Assembly: GCA_025765615.1 (NCBI GenBank)
Contig: JAIVFJ010000211.1
Coordinates: 47,860 to 111,859 of the forward strand
Direction of reading: 5' to 3'
Source: Zopfochytrium polystomum
Taxonomy: Eukaryota; Chytridiomycota; Chytridiomycetes; Chytridiales; Chytridiaceae
Length of the DNA: 64,000 nucleotides
The notes under the pieces were generated by a model, which ran no database searches, was not told the origin of the DNA, and was given only the letters and a program-made list of their open reading frames with translations. Positions 1-11,708 of the stretch are shown in pieces. Made by a program: the position numbers and the translations under genes. Within the stretch, counting starts at the first letter, position 1, and the number at the start of each line of letters is the position of its first letter.

Positions 1-201
1 GGTGTTTGCTTTCCCAAAGGAAGCAACTAAGTGGCAGTTGTTCCTGGGCTTGTCCTCTTCTTTCCAACAATTTTTGGACATTTTGAATTCATCCTGTGGC
101 AGTTTTCCCCCATAGAGCAGCACCGAATCAACTTGGAATTGCTGTTGCGCTAGGTAATGTCCTCTCACAATGAAGCGATCGGGAAATTTGCATAATCGGT
201 C
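1..201 (-). CDS. Possible partial exon at the window edge
   Basis: On the minus strand a reading frame stays open from a possible 3' splice site (CAG just above position 201) to the first base of the window, about 67 codons. The composition looks coding (mixed charged and aromatic residues, motif RFIVRGHYLAQQQ) although the surroundings are AT-rich. No start is visible and the continuation lies outside the window. I do not recognise the family; it could be a host exon or part of a transposon. Low confidence. Confidence 0.25.
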
Positions 202-1032
202 CTGACCATTTCCCCAAATGCTTTCCGTTTTTATTGGGAACGATCCATCACCTTTCCAATTTTACCATTAAATTTGTACAAAAACAAAAAAACTGTTTTC
301 CTTTTTTTCCTCCTTTTCCTCCTTTTTTCCTCTTTCTGGCCAGTTGTGTGCAGCCTCCAAACTTTTCACCAACTTTTCAAGGTATCTTAAAGCATATGAA
401 TGCATCCCCCATTTTACCACCCTGTTGGGTGGTCTGACTCTGGTTTGTAGCAATGTTTTTCTTTCATTGCAACAACGACTGTTCAATGGAAACAGCAATA
501 TTCAAAATTCCTACCAATTTCAGCATTGTGCATTTTGCACCAAACCAACTGACAACCATCCATATGCCAGCCAAAGTGTGCAAAATTTTGTCACAAATAG
601 AAGTGCACAGAATTTTTGTAAGTGTGACTACGGTTTCACATCCGTACATATCGTTGATAAATAACTTTTTAAAATAGTAATTAAAGTTAAAGCTCCTTGG
701 AGCAAATAAATTCATCTAACATTGTCCAAAAATATAATTTTAAAAAAAAAACTTTCAAAAAGAGAACCAGCTGCTTGTTAAAGGGTTAATATCGTGTTTT
801 TTAGTAATAGAAAATGTCACGACATGTCCCTCCAATTAAGAATGTGCCTTGTTAAGGTTTCAAATTAATAGGGGCCGGTGAGCAACCACGCCGCCTCAGC
901 CTCTTCAATCCGAGTGCGGCTTTTTTGTGGTGTGGTTGAACTTGGGTGAAAAGGACAATGCTTCCAATATTCTGGCCAGAAATGAGAATAACAGAGAATG
1001 CTGAGGGGGGGGTTCAGAGAAGCACAAAGAAT
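202..1032. other. AT-rich stretch without recognisable gene
   Basis: Contains poly-T and pyrimidine tracts and only short chance reading frames. A GC-rich patch near 885-935 ends in a T-run, but I could not match it to a known small RNA. Confidence 0.4.
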
Positions 1033-1130
1033 CGCCCGATGTGGGGGTCGAACCCACAGCCTTGTGATTACAGAGACCCTATGTCGGGGTAGCTAAGAGT
1101 CACACGCTCTACCGATTGAGCTAACCAGGC
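1033..1130 (-). tRNA. tRNA-Lys (anticodon CTT) with a 25-nt intron
   Basis: Read on the minus strand, this folds as a complete cloverleaf: acceptor GCCTGGT pairs with ATCGGGC, D-arm AGCTC/GAGC, anticodon stem TGTGA/TCACA, and T-arm GTGGG TTCGACC CCCAC. The anticodon loop is CTCTTA-A, giving anticodon CTT. An intron at 1069-1093 sits exactly between positions 37 and 38, the canonical eukaryotic site; removing it leaves 73 nt. The discriminator is G. Confidence 0.93.
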
Positions 1131-2529
1131 TCTGTTCATCGATGACACAAGTATATTCACCCCCACCACCTGCAGCAGACCAGATTTCAGATCCCTTTTT
1201 TGCCAAAGCTGACCAAAAGGAAAGCAGTTTTGAGCTTTTGTGAACATCAGCAAAACTTTTGAAGTGCCTATTTCATAATATGGTGGCATACGCTGCTGAG
1301 CATTTGAGGATGTCTCTCCTACAAACTGGGCAAACTTGCACAGAAAATCATTGTAAGGAGAGAAAACGTGCCAACTCTGCAATGCAACAGGGACCATGCA
1401 CCTTGCTGGCTTGACAAGAGAAACAACAAGGGTCATTGCCAGTCTTGACGGCATCAGTTTTGGTCAGAGTCTGGAAATGATTCACTCGTCCTAATCTGAT
1501 TTTACGCACTTTGCACACTGCAAACCAGTAGTACTGGTAAACAATCTGAAACAGATCACCGCATACATAGCCTTGATATTATGAAATGGACTGTGGCATT
1601 TTCCAGCAGCTCCAGAAGTTGGAGAAGCCATTCACAGCAAAAACTTGCAAACTTATTGCTTATTGGTTCAAAAAACTTCTGATCACACAAAGCTTGTGAG
1701 TTATTCACCAAAATGTTTCACAAGCACCTATCTTCTTCAGCAGTGTCTCTAAAGAGGCTTCAAATGGGAAAGTATTTGAGTTTAGAAATTGCATGTTTGC
1801 AAGTTATCTGGTTGCTCCAACTTCTTTTGCTGCTGAAAACTACACAGCGTATTCAGGTTCACACTTGGTATTTGAAAAATGATGCGCTATCAATCAGCTC
1901 CTGTTGAGGCATTTTGCCTTCTCGAAGAAGTCGTGCAACTGCTCAAAGAGAGCAACTCAAGAGGATCTGTCTATTCCCCGTGTTTTCCTATTTGATTGCA
2001 ATTATCTGGGGACTGAGCTGCTGCAACTTCATAAAATTTTTTTGCAGCATATCACTCCACCAAATTCCTAATTGTGCTCAAAGTTTGGCATCAAAAGATT
2101 GAGAACTGGGAAAGTTTTGTATATTCGGCTTCTGTGAAGGACGCTGGAACTTTTTGCACTTTTTTCCCCCAACTGAACAATGGAACTAGATCAGGAAGCT
2201 TGACAATTAGTCTGAATATTTAGTCTGCATAGTAGAAAATTTCTGAGTAAACTTAATAAGAAGCGCAGAGATTGGATATCTGTATCTGCTTCATGTCTTC
2301 AAGAAAACCAGGATAATGAGAAGCAGATGTTATGTGTGTAAACAGTCTACTCTGAGTGAGTGAGTGGAAGGAGTGAATGCAGTGGAGATGTGTGTTGTGG
2401 GTGATCCTTCTCCCAACTTGGAGAGAAAAGAGAAAAACTCTGTTATGAATTATTGATACATGATGATGATATACACACTGTAATAGTTGCTACGCAAGCT
2501 TGACCAGCACAGGGTAAAAACCTCTCCTA
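1131..2529. other. AT-rich intergenic stretch
   Basis: Only short reading frames without recognisable domains. It lies between tRNA-Lys and the inverted-repeat element. Confidence 0.4.
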
Positions 2530-4862
2530 TATTATCTGCTTGAGCAGAGGAGGAAAACTGTTGACACCAGGTTTCTGTTCCACTTAATACTCAGAGTATT
2601 TGTCAACAGCGCAAGCCAGTGCCCAGGTCTGCATTGGCGGTGGCTCACTCTCCCATGGGCATCGTGAGAATGATAACTAGCAGTCACAATAGGTTCAGGT
2701 CCGTCTTCTGCCTCTTGCTGCTAAACATTCAGTTCTGCCTAACAATGTGAGACTACACTGAGGTCTCAGTGATAAAGTCTAGGGATTTTATTCGCAAAAA
2801 CAAGCGCAGCGCCGTAAAGCTGCAAGGATCAGGACTCCTATTATCATTCCCAGTTCCTTGGTTCCAAGGTGTTAGTATTTGCAGCTAACCTGTCTTTATT
2901 ATTGGGCTTGCTTTTACTAATTTCGTCTTAACAGTTCTGTTGCACCAGGGTTTTCTCAACATATTTTCTTTTTTGGTGACTAACAGAGACTTCCTGACTG
3001 CCAAGGGATGGGGTGCCTGAAAGTCTGTACCCCAAGCCCACCTTATTTACACTTTATTGGGCTGTTGTCTAGGGGGTGTTTCAACCCTACTACTTGCCTA
3101 GTCCACAAAGTATCCCTACTGATCTGTCTAACAGGGGTCTCAAACACAAAGAATGAACATTCAGAGGGACAATCCTCTGAAGGATCGGTGCCGGAGCACC
3201 GATTACTCACATGGCAGCGGGCTGATGCGAGGGGAAACGCAAGGGCACTCCCAAGGGTGCAACACAACTGCAGAATAAAGAGAGAGAAGAGGGAAACAGT
3301 GGTTTTTATCCCAGGAACCTAATCTCAAACACAACAGGAGTGGTTAATAGCGACGGGACAGACAGGGCGCGACCTAGCGCCCCTCGTCGCAGACAGTGCT
3401 GCAGGAGCCCTTGTCGTCGCCAGCGACTGGGGGGAGAGAGAGAAGGGAGTCGACTGTGTAGGGGTCGGAAGGTCGCCAGCAGGGAACTCGCACGCAGAAA
3501 CACCTGCGATTGTACACACCCTGCCAGGCTGCGTCAGCACAATCACTCGACCAATGGGCTTTATCGCATAGCACTCGTACTCACACATCTCACTCTCACA
3601 GCAATAGGACTGAGGCAGGCACTCGTAGATCGAACTCTCAGGTGTCCAGGGCTGCACCGAGCGCAGCCACCAACACCCTCGCAGGGACAGGAAGGTTGGG
3701 GACGACAACGCCGTTGTTGTCGCCACCACCACTACTGTCGTCGCGGCAGGCGAGTGCCCTTGATCCTCACTCCAACACAGAGCCGGCAATGTCACACAGT
3801 TGCTGGTGGGGCCAGCTGCATTCCCCACCCACAGCCCCTCAAGAGGAGCCCACGAAGGGACCATGTACACACCCGGGTGTGTACCATCCCTCACTACCCT
3901 CACCTTCGTGAGCCAGATGGATTTGAAGGGATTCTGTATAGGTGCCAAAGGACAGAAATCAGATTGAAGAAAAAAGGAAAAAGGGAAATGGCCCAAAAAC
4001 AGAGAGAGAGAAAATTGACAAGTCAACCCCCTGACTTGGAGCATCCACCACAAATGCTCTAAGTCCCCCAACCCTATACGTGTATGTACAAGCGCCGAAA
4101 ATAAATAATAAATTAGGTGGGCTTGGGGTACAGCCTGTCAGGCACCCCATCCCTAGGCAGTTGGGCAGTCTCTGTTAGTCACTGAAAAAGAAAGTATGTT
4201 GAGAAAACCCTGGTGCAATGGAAACTGTTAAGACGAAAGTAGTAAAAGCAGGCCCAATAATAAAGACGGGTTAGCTGCAAATACACTTTGATAACGCCTT
4301 GGAAACTAAAGAACCGGGAGCAATAATAGGGGTCCTGATCCTTGCGGTTTTATGACAGGTGTGCTTGTTTTTGCGAATAAAATCCCTGTAGTCTCACACT
4401 AATAAAGTTAGTTTTAGCCTATTTTTTACTTTCCCTCACTCTAGGGCCCAGATCCCAGGGTCAAAGGAGTGAGTATAGTCTCACGGTAAGGGGCTATCTG
4501 CTACCGCTTTTTTAGATGACAGCCTTAAATAGTCTGAGTATGTAGCAGTGGTTCTGAAAAATTAATTGTTTGGTGGGAAATGCCACGTCAGAGTAATTTT
4601 TTCGCAAAGGCCTCCAGAGGAAACAATTGCTGAAAGGCAAAAACAGTGGGTGGAAAGGAGACTGCCCTCACCATAAGACCTTGTCAGTGATCTGTCCTTC
4701 TTAAATCATTCCCAATTGTTGTTCCAATTTTTCCAATAATTGAACCGACTCCCTCAACAATTGGAAGAAAGAAGTTCAATTGGAAATTCAATTATAGTAA
4801 CCCCTGGTATGTAGTGGAACAGAAACCCAGTGTAAACAGTTTTCCACCTCCCCTGCCAAGCA
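2530..4862. mobile_element. Large inverted-repeat (fold-back-like) element
   Basis: Two long diverged arms face each other: left about 2530-3053, right about 4113-4862. The inner arm ends match best: the segment ending in GGGGTGCCTG..CCCCAAGCCCACC at 3008-3045 recurs in reverse complement at 4113-4155, with the preceding ACCAGGGTTTTCTCAACATA. The outer ends share GTTTCTGTTCCACT in opposite orientation (2573 and about 4815). About 1.06 kb of more GC-rich sequence separates the arms and includes an 8-bp stem hairpin at 3184-3203. No transposase is readable inside. It could be a non-autonomous DNA transposon or two opposed copies of one repeat. Confidence 0.6.
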
Positions 4863-5211
4863 GATGATTATGGGTTGGTTACGCTCTCCCAGTGACTATT
4901 ATTACAGCTTGGGTGTTGGCTTACCAGGATTCACATTCCAATCATTCTGCCTGGAATTTTTCTGGTTAATGTGCATTAGAGGAAACTTTAAAGCCACCAA
5001 AACGTTCTGACAAGCTGTTGTTTGATTCTGCAGGCTGTGCCCTGCTAAAACCTGGTTAACCAAACCCCCAAGCCTTAGCTATTGTAGCATGCATATCATC
5101 ATTATGTTCCAATTACTCACAGCAGAGTTTTCCTGCCCTCCAAGAAGGACTTCTTGACAAACTCACAAAAACTCATGTCAATAAGTCCTGTATATACTTT
5201 TAATGGGACAT
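4863..5211. other. AT-rich spacer, no gene seen
   Basis: Short spacer between the inverted-repeat element and tRNA-Ala; nothing recognisable. Confidence 0.4.
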
Positions 5212-5284
5212 GGGGAATTAGCTCAAATGGTAGAGCGCTCGCTTAGCATGCGAGAGGCACGGGGATCGATACCCCGATTCTCCA
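5212..5284 (+). tRNA. tRNA-Ala (anticodon AGC)
   Basis: A 73-nt intronless cloverleaf. Acceptor GGGGAAT pairs with ATTCTCC, D-arm AGCTC..GAGC, anticodon stem CTCGC/GCGAG around loop TTAGCAT, T-arm CGGGG/CCCCG, discriminator A. The terminal CCA is not encoded, as usual for eukaryotes. Confidence 0.96.
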
Positions 5285-6714
5285 ATTTCAGGGGTATTTC
5301 TCTCTGCCAGTTTGATGTTTCGAAGGCACAAAAGGTGTTTTATGCTTGATCAGAGGATAGACTGAAGGCAAGAGCTTCAAATCAAATGCAAATGGCTGAT
5401 TTTGGCAAACAATCATTTGATTTGATTTGATTTGATTTTTTGAATCAGACCCAAATCAGACCTTTTTTTCATATAATTCAATTCATATTAAAGCCTACAA
5501 ACCAAGCTGATGAGGTTGAAAGAGTTTCATAACCAGAGGTAAGGTTTACCACCAGTTTTGCCAGGATTTTGCTGTTGTTTTTTTTGGTTTCGAGACGGCA
5601 AGGGACGGCTTATAACTTGCCTTATAACAGAGTGTATGGGGTACGCGTGCGCAGCAAGCAACCATCTATTGTGTGTTGCAATCAATGGTAATCGCTAAGG
5701 TTCCAAATCGACACACGACATACGATAAATGTTGTGACAAGGATAGGGCATTCCAGCATCAGTTTATGTGGTATTGCGGTTCGTTATCGCGAAATTTATC
5801 ACGTATGGATGACATATATTCAGTGTATTGTGGGGAATCAAACCTGGAACCCGATAACGATGGGCGGCTTTGTTACCATAACAATAGGAGGCCAAATGTC
5901 ATGAGAATGTGTTGATTTAAAACTTTAGTAATTGCTTTGACTGGGCTGTAGACAGAGTTGCCACCAGGGTGGTCTCATAAACAGGCCATGCCATGACAGG
6001 AACGACTGCAGGGGACAGGTGCCTAGTCATCTGTGCTGCTGGCCCGGTTGAAGGGGATACCTTGGGTGTGGCAGAGTATTTGTGAGTGACTGCCAGGGAC
6101 AGACAATTGTAAATATGTCTCTGTATCTGTGGGAGGTGGAGCAGTTGTCTACAAAGGAGGAGGGGAGGCAGGAAGTGTCTGTCCTGTTCCCAGCTCGAGT
6201 CAGGGGAATGTTGCCTGTCAGGACTCAAACCCTCTTGGCCTACCTCACCAAGTCAACTTTACCAGGAGGAAGCAGCTTTGCAGAGGAAATTTGGATTGAC
6301 TGCAACAGACAGGGTCAGAGACAGTCTACTAGTCTAGGCAGACAACAAAGGACAAAATTCAAATTAAGAAACAACACGTAGACAAATGGAGCAGACACAG
6401 AAAGTGTACGATTTGTTCATAGTCCAGACCATTTGAGTGCTACTACAGTCACAGTAGCACACTGGTCAGTGGGTGGTGTACATGCTAAGTGCCAGTGTTA
6501 TGCTTTTAGTACCAGCTCTGTCCAACAACAGATTTAAACCTAAAACATGTAAAATCCAGCTTTGGCAGGTTGGGCAAGGTAGGAAGCCCCTCCAACCTGG
6601 TTAGATCAACAGTTTGTGCACATTGGGTTCTGGTTTTGGAGTACCCTGTCTGATAGTTGAGAGTTCTCAATTTAGCAATAGAGCCACTAAGTTAATGTCT
6701 TCGCGCTATATGAA
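5285..6714. other. AT-rich stretch, no gene recognised
   Basis: Includes a short GATTT tandem run near 5415-5440 and small reading frames without domain signatures. Confidence 0.4.
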
Positions 6715-6797
6715 GGGCAGATGGCCGAGTTGGTCTAAGGCGCCAGATTAAGGCTCTGGTCTCTCCGGAGGCGTGGGTTCGAATCCCACTCTGCTCA
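6715..6797 (+). tRNA. tRNA-Leu (anticodon AAG)
   Basis: A class II tRNA with a long variable arm. Acceptor GGGCAGA pairs with TCTGCTC (one G-T pair), anticodon stem CCAGA/TCTGG around loop TTAAGGC (anticodon AAG), T-arm GTGGG TTCGAAT CCCAC, discriminator A. Length 83 nt, no intron. Confidence 0.95.
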
Positions 6798-7062
6798 ATT
6801 ACATTGCTAGAATTTCACAACCCTTTCAACCCTGAGCCTTGACGGTCAGCCCTCTCGACCCACATAAAGGTTTTGATAATTGAATGTAATCGGACTTCTA
6901 TTTCAGGGATTGTTTCCTTACAAGAATCTCACCTAACCAATCGCTCTGACATTGCATTGTACACCACACAATTAACCTTTTGGAAGCCCTGCGCCCCCTC
7001 ACTCACTCACCTTGAAAAAATTCTGCTGGTGTGAGAAAGCAGTACGCTGTCCTCATGGGGAA

Positions 7063-7157
7063 GCTCTGTTAACTCAGTTGGTTAGAGTGTAGTGCTAATA
7101 CGCCCTCTTGTGACTGGAGGTACGTTAAAGTCACAGGTTTGATCCCTGTACAGGGCA
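7063..7157 (+). tRNA. tRNA-Ile (anticodon AAT) with a 21-nt intron
   Basis: Acceptor GCTCTGT pairs with ACAGGGC and the D-arm is ACTC/GAGT. Anticodon stem TAGTG pairs with CGTTA (with G-T pairs) only if 7101-7121 is removed as an intron. The loop then reads CTAATAA, with the intron between positions 37 and 38. T-arm ACAGG TTTGATC CCTGT, discriminator A. Mature length is 74 nt. The weak anticodon stem leaves some chance that it is a tRNA pseudogene. Confidence 0.8.
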
Positions 7158-7849
7158 TGTGGATAAATTAGGTGACTGATTCTCTTGAACACCACACCTT
7201 AAACTTAAGCTGCCTTGGTTCCTTAACTCCAAAAGACTGAGCCAGTTTGAATTGTTGATCTGGTTTTAGCACAAAGTACTGAGACCAAGAATTGTTGGTG
7301 GTCTGGTCGCTGGTTTAGAGGGCACCAGATGCAATGGCAGTGGACGTTGTCAGATGCGCTAGGAGGCGTAGGCGACAAACAGCAAGAAGTCGCAGGTCGA
7401 CAAAACCAAAGCGAGTCATTGTCAGCAAACTGCAAATTGCAGTGGCTGGTGAAAACATTGTCAATTTTTGAGGCCACAAAAGTGTATTCAAGCAGTGGAA
7501 TTCACAGCAGAAATTTTTCCTGCTGCTTTGTTATGTGCAAACAAATAACTCTTGCTTTTACAGTGTGCAAAAATTATTTCAAGTTTCAAAAGTATTGTGA
7601 TATATGTCATTATATTTAATTAGTGAAAGTATCGCGATATTTTGGGCTATAGTATCAATTTGAAACCCTGGTGGCTGGCAGCGAGCCGGTGGAGAAACTG
7701 AGTCCTTGCCCAAACCAAGCGCCAGCATCGTAGAGGCTGCTGTGCCGATGATGTCGTGTGGAGTAAAGCCGTGTGAGGACACGTGCAGGATGCCTGTCCT
7801 GTCATCACGTCCTGAACCACATGGCGAAGACTCCCCCCGGCTGGAATCG
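7158..7849. other. Transition from AT-rich to GC-rich DNA, no clear gene
   Basis: No recognisable protein. Weak ankyrin-like remnants may begin near 7640. Confidence 0.35.
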
Positions 7850-8281
7850 GCAAGGAAGCGATAAATTCAGCCAGCGAGAGAGGCCATTTGCAATGTTGCA
7901 GTAGTGGAGAGACAGCGGGCTACCCGTCCTATATGACGCTAGAGCAGTGGACTGGGCGTCTGAGGCCGGATTAACCAACGTGCTGCAGTGGTGGAAGGAT
8001 AGTGGACTGGAGTTCCTGTGCACTCAGGACGCAATGAAGGGAGCAAGCTATCGCGCACAGACCGAGACGTTGCAATGATGGAAAGAGAGCGTGAATGGCT
8101 CCGTTCAGTCTGCTGCCTGGTCCGGTTCCATACAGAGTCTACGGTGGTGGAATGAAAGTGGGCTGCCGATTGACTGGAGTGAAGTCGATTTCCGGACTGT
8201 TACCGATGTCAGTGTGCTTGAGTGGTGGGAAGCGTTGGGTTCAACAGAACCCGCGCAGCGGCACACAAAGCATTCGTGACG
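7850..8281 (+). pseudogene. Wrecked ankyrin-like (W-W-x-x-S-G-L) repeat gene
   Basis: One continuous frame carries four repeat cores: LQ*WRDSGL, VLQWWKDSGLEF, LQ*WKES and LRWWNESGLP, then a partial VLEWWEAL. The repeat type matches the more intact gene at 17.2-18.4 kb. Two in-frame stops (TAG at 7902-7904, TGA at 8076-8078) each replace the first Trp of the W-W pair, a single G-to-A change from TGG in both cases. The frame then runs to a TGA ending at 8281. No start or regulatory region is evident. Repeats of this type probably form helical protein-binding scaffolds. Confidence 0.7.
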
Positions 8282-8764
8282 GGATTGTTTCGGCAAGTGG
8301 ACGAAGGTGCCAAATTGGCGAGGAGGTTTGCCACAAGACTTTGTACGCAATTTAGTTGCATGTACTGCTTATATGTTTTCTTCATTGGGTCAGTGCTCTG
8401 CGCAAGGAAGGAAGGCTCTCGCTAGAACTATTTACCAGAATCGAAAGCAAAGAGGGAGTCCCAAATGGTGGTTAGCGCCCCACAAGCCCACAGTGGCGAT
8501 GGGAAGCTTCACAGGAGACTTTGCTCCTACGAACCCACAATGCGCATGCAACGATGCGCTCGTCAGAATACAAGATTGGCTCCCATCGCTTGTTGTGATG
8601 GACCCGAACGTGGGTTGCTGCTTGCCGCATTGACATGTTGCCAGAAGTCGCAGCGGCCGTCGTATTCTCTGCGCGCCACGCCACTAGCGACTCTACAGCC
8701 GACGACGCTGCGCGCCTTGACACGCCGTCTTCTCTAGAGTCAAGGTTAATCTTCTAATCGTTGT
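8282..8764. other. GC-rich stretch with no intact gene
   Basis: Short overlapping frames only; no domain recognised. Confidence 0.3.
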
Positions 8765-8932
8765 TCTCAACGAGTATTCAAAACGATTCCTCATGTTCGT
8801 ACCACAGTGTACGTTGGTGTCGCCACCGCAGGCTCTCGATGGAGTCAGTCAGGGCGGTAGATTCAACAGCGGCGTTCTTAAGTTCAAAGCCGCTCTCTTT
8901 CCACCATTGCAACGTTTCGGTCCGCTTTACAA
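8765..8932 (-). pseudogene. Fragment of an ankyrin-like repeat gene, opposite strand
   Basis: The minus strand encodes a repeat core ETLQWWKESGFELKNAAVES followed by a weaker SIESLRW unit, then the frame is lost. Same family as the plus-strand wreck at 7850-8281 but convergent with it, so at least two copies decayed here. Confidence 0.5.
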
Positions 8933-9000
8933 ATCAAACAGGGTGAAAGTGGAGTTTGATTTGGGTGATGCACGCACAGGCTGTGAAGAAGAGATGTCAC

Positions 9001-9440
9001 TTACCTGCTCTCGATACCCTTTGTCTGCTCCAAAACGTTCGCCCTCCAACAGGCGCGGGACCAAAGTTGCACAAGCAAGGCGAAGATCGGGCCATGCACC
9101 ACAAGGGACACCGCCTGCAACGTGAACAATTCGAGAGGTTCCAAGAGCGGTTGCGACCTCATGACAAATACCAGCGTTATGAAATTTGTGGCTGTAGTCT
9201 TCTCGCTCGATAGGGCGGCGTTCCCACGTTTTGAAGGCGATTCCATTAACGTGACAGGATAGCTCCATGTCGTCCCAATTGATCCATCTGTCTTCAAAAT
9301 TGATCTGGTTTGCTTTAGAAGCTTCGCAAGAATGAAAGAAACGCGTCCACTTGCAACGTTCATCGTCGAAATGTGGCCCAGCACAATCTTCACCCATTTT
9401 CGGAAATTTTTCTCAGTAGTTCCGAACCGCCCAGCGGATA
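9001..9440 (-). mobile_element. Degenerate DDE (Tnp4/IS5-like) transposase fragment
   Basis: The minus strand encodes VNGIAFKTWERRP, SHKF, then VPCGAWPDLR and GERFGADKGYREQ, the spacing typical of the eukaryotic DDE_Tnp_4 domain (SHKF-x-GPG, PCGxxPD, ADxGY). Just upstream, in another frame, TEKNFRKWV matches the segment that normally precedes the first catalytic Asp, so at least one frameshift is present. A GTAAGT follows the ADKGYREQ codons and may be a splice donor, but the C-terminal catalytic part was not found. A dead or partial DNA transposon. Confidence 0.65.
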
Positions 9441-9784
9441 CCGACTCAGTAGCGTAAACTTTAACGTGGTAAAGCGCCTAAAGGAGGTGCTTCGGCGCCA
9501 GATTCTCATCATCACACCTGCGGGCGATATCTGTTCAGATAAGGGCGGTTCCCTTCAGGCCTGTCCCGAAAAACGCGAGATACTTTCCGGCCCAGAAGCG
9601 AGTGTCGCATCCACTCACAGGACTTTGAATGACGGGGACGCGAGCTCAGCAAAGGTCTGTATGACGCCAACGTCAGCGTCTGTGTCAGTGATTGCCTTCA
9701 GAATCTGGGAATCAACCAGGCCGCTCTTATCCGACCGCAGGTGCAGAAGGGAGGGATCTGGACAAAGCCGCGAGCGACGGGCGG

Positions 9785-9823
9785 AGGTGGGGCACCTCTG
9801 GTCGAACCAGAGTTGCCCCACCT
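9785..9823. repeat. 18-bp inverted repeat (hairpin)
   Basis: Arms AGGTGGGGCACCTCTGGT and ACCAGAGTTGCCCCACCT flank a 3-nt loop with one mismatch. A partial match (AGCCCCACCTCT) occurs near 10060. It may be the abutted termini of a small transposon. Confidence 0.6.
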
Positions 9824-11650
9824 CTCTTTGTTTTTTATTATTCCACCGGCCGAGGCGAGGTGTCGGGATAGGCGGTGTATTCAAGCATGGAAAGGCAGTG
9901 CCAGTGCCATAGATCCAAAGCAAAAACCCAGCAACAGGGTGCCTAAGCCGAGAACAAACGAAGAACATGCAACAGAGAAACAACAAATGGAAAAGACTTT
10001 ACGGGAAAGAAAACCGGGACAGCAACAATGAAGGAAGGAAGGTGTGTATAAGCAGAGTAGCCCCACCTCTGTCTGTCGCTCATGGTCTTGTTTTGAAACC
10101 ACTTGCGGTCCGCCTGTCGCCCGCAGCTTCACCCAGATCCCACCTCCAGTCACGGCCGCGGTCAAAAAAAAAACTGGGCGAGCTCATCTCACCAAGTCGA
10201 GACGAAGAAGGATTGGAAACCAAAGCACCGTCCTCCTCAACGAAAGCGGCAAGCGGACTCCCCATATCGGAGGGCATCAAGTTGGACACCACAGAGCTGC
10301 GCATGTTCAACTCTGACGGCGAAAAGGAATGAGTTAACCACCGGTTGGTCAATTCTTTGATTGTATTCTGTTCCAACGACCAGCTCACGACTTTCAAGGG
10401 TCGCGGCGCCAGGTGAACAACGATCCTTTGGTTCTGATCGGCGGCGGTCTCAAAAAGACAGGGAAGGAAAACGAAGCACCGGCAGCAAAATAAGCAGCGA
10501 CAACGAAACTGATCGAGATTGGGATCAGTGACGACAGCAGCAACCCGAGCATATCAGAGCTTTCCACCATCCGATTGTACGACAATCTGGAAGGCCGGAG
10601 GATGGCTGTTTTCATCAACATGCTTCGAGACTGTTCATGTCGTGAACGGTACGCATTTGTCTGTCCAATTCCAATCCAAAGCCAACAACGCCACACAATG
10701 GCTGGACCCCGCAAAACATCTGCTCAGTGCCGAGAGTAGAATGTCTTCGAATAATTTGATCCACTTGATCTGATCGTCTTGTTGCCACAGATCATTTTCC
10801 GAAATCGTTCGTCGCCAAACGGTTCCAGTGTCTTCAAACTGCTTTTTGCCATCTGCGCAAGGTTCTCTTTCCCACATTGAATAAGAAGTGCTACCTCCGG
10901 CGCAGGGATTCCAAGAACCACGAGGGCATGAAGTGCTCTGAGCTTTGAATCTTCATCGCGTGCTGTTGATCAGTTGACGTGCATCATTCTTTTCTTTCCA
11001 GTTTTGAAGCGTCCGTAACACTTCCCCACGCTGAGCAGTTGACTGACTGGACGTACGGTAATAAGTCTTCCGTTTTCCCCGAACATACTAGCAACCGCTC
11101 TCATCTCCAAACCACCCGCTCAACAAAATAAAACATAACCCCCCAACCCCCAGCGGATAAACCCCCCTGAGGCACGCCAAAGTCCAAGAGCGCAAATCAA
11201 GGACGTGTGCGGAGAGTACGGGTTCCGCTCCCGCCACAGTGACGCGTTCGGGCGACTCTTTCGGCGGGCGCCCGGCTCGGGGTCCGGAGAGTCGCAGGTC
11301 GCCCGCATCTGGGTCGAAGCAGCAGCAGGCGGCGAAACTTGCTGCGGCGTCGGCGAAGCCGGCGAGCGGTGGCGCCGCTGGGGAGTAGGTGCGAAGAAGT
11401 GAAGGCGGTGAAATCGTGGTCATGGCGCGTATGGTGATGAAGGCGGGCGAAGACCGGGGCCAGAAAAGGTTCTGACAATCAAAAAAATGAAACGCGCACC
11501 CAGTCTTCTTTGCGTTCAATTGCATTTGTTCGCAGGAGAGTTTCTGTCGTAACTACTGCAAATTTAAATTTGCCTGTGACGTTCGACCGAGCAGGGTGGC
11601 GATTGTCGTTTTCACGATCTTCCCACCATCTGTTGGGGAAGACGTCATCC

Positions 11651-11651
<1 letters not shown>
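9824..11651. other. No recognisable gene
   Basis: Several frames of 80-180 codons exist on both strands but overlap heavily, lack domain signatures and disagree on strand. Some may be the remnant 5' part of the transposon at 9.0-9.4 kb. Confidence 0.35.

Positions 11652-11704
<53 letters not shown>
11652..11704. repeat. (CA)n microsatellite
   Basis: About 26 uninterrupted CA units. Similar CA tracts sit inside introns of the RPA3 gene (27279-27314) and the arrestin-like gene (43519-43559). Confidence 0.98.

Positions 11705-11708
<4 letters not shown>

Noticed and set aside
885..950. Small nuclear RNA or polymerase III transcript before tRNA-Lys
   Set aside because: A GC-rich patch with a T-run is present, but no match to a known RNA structure could be made by eye.
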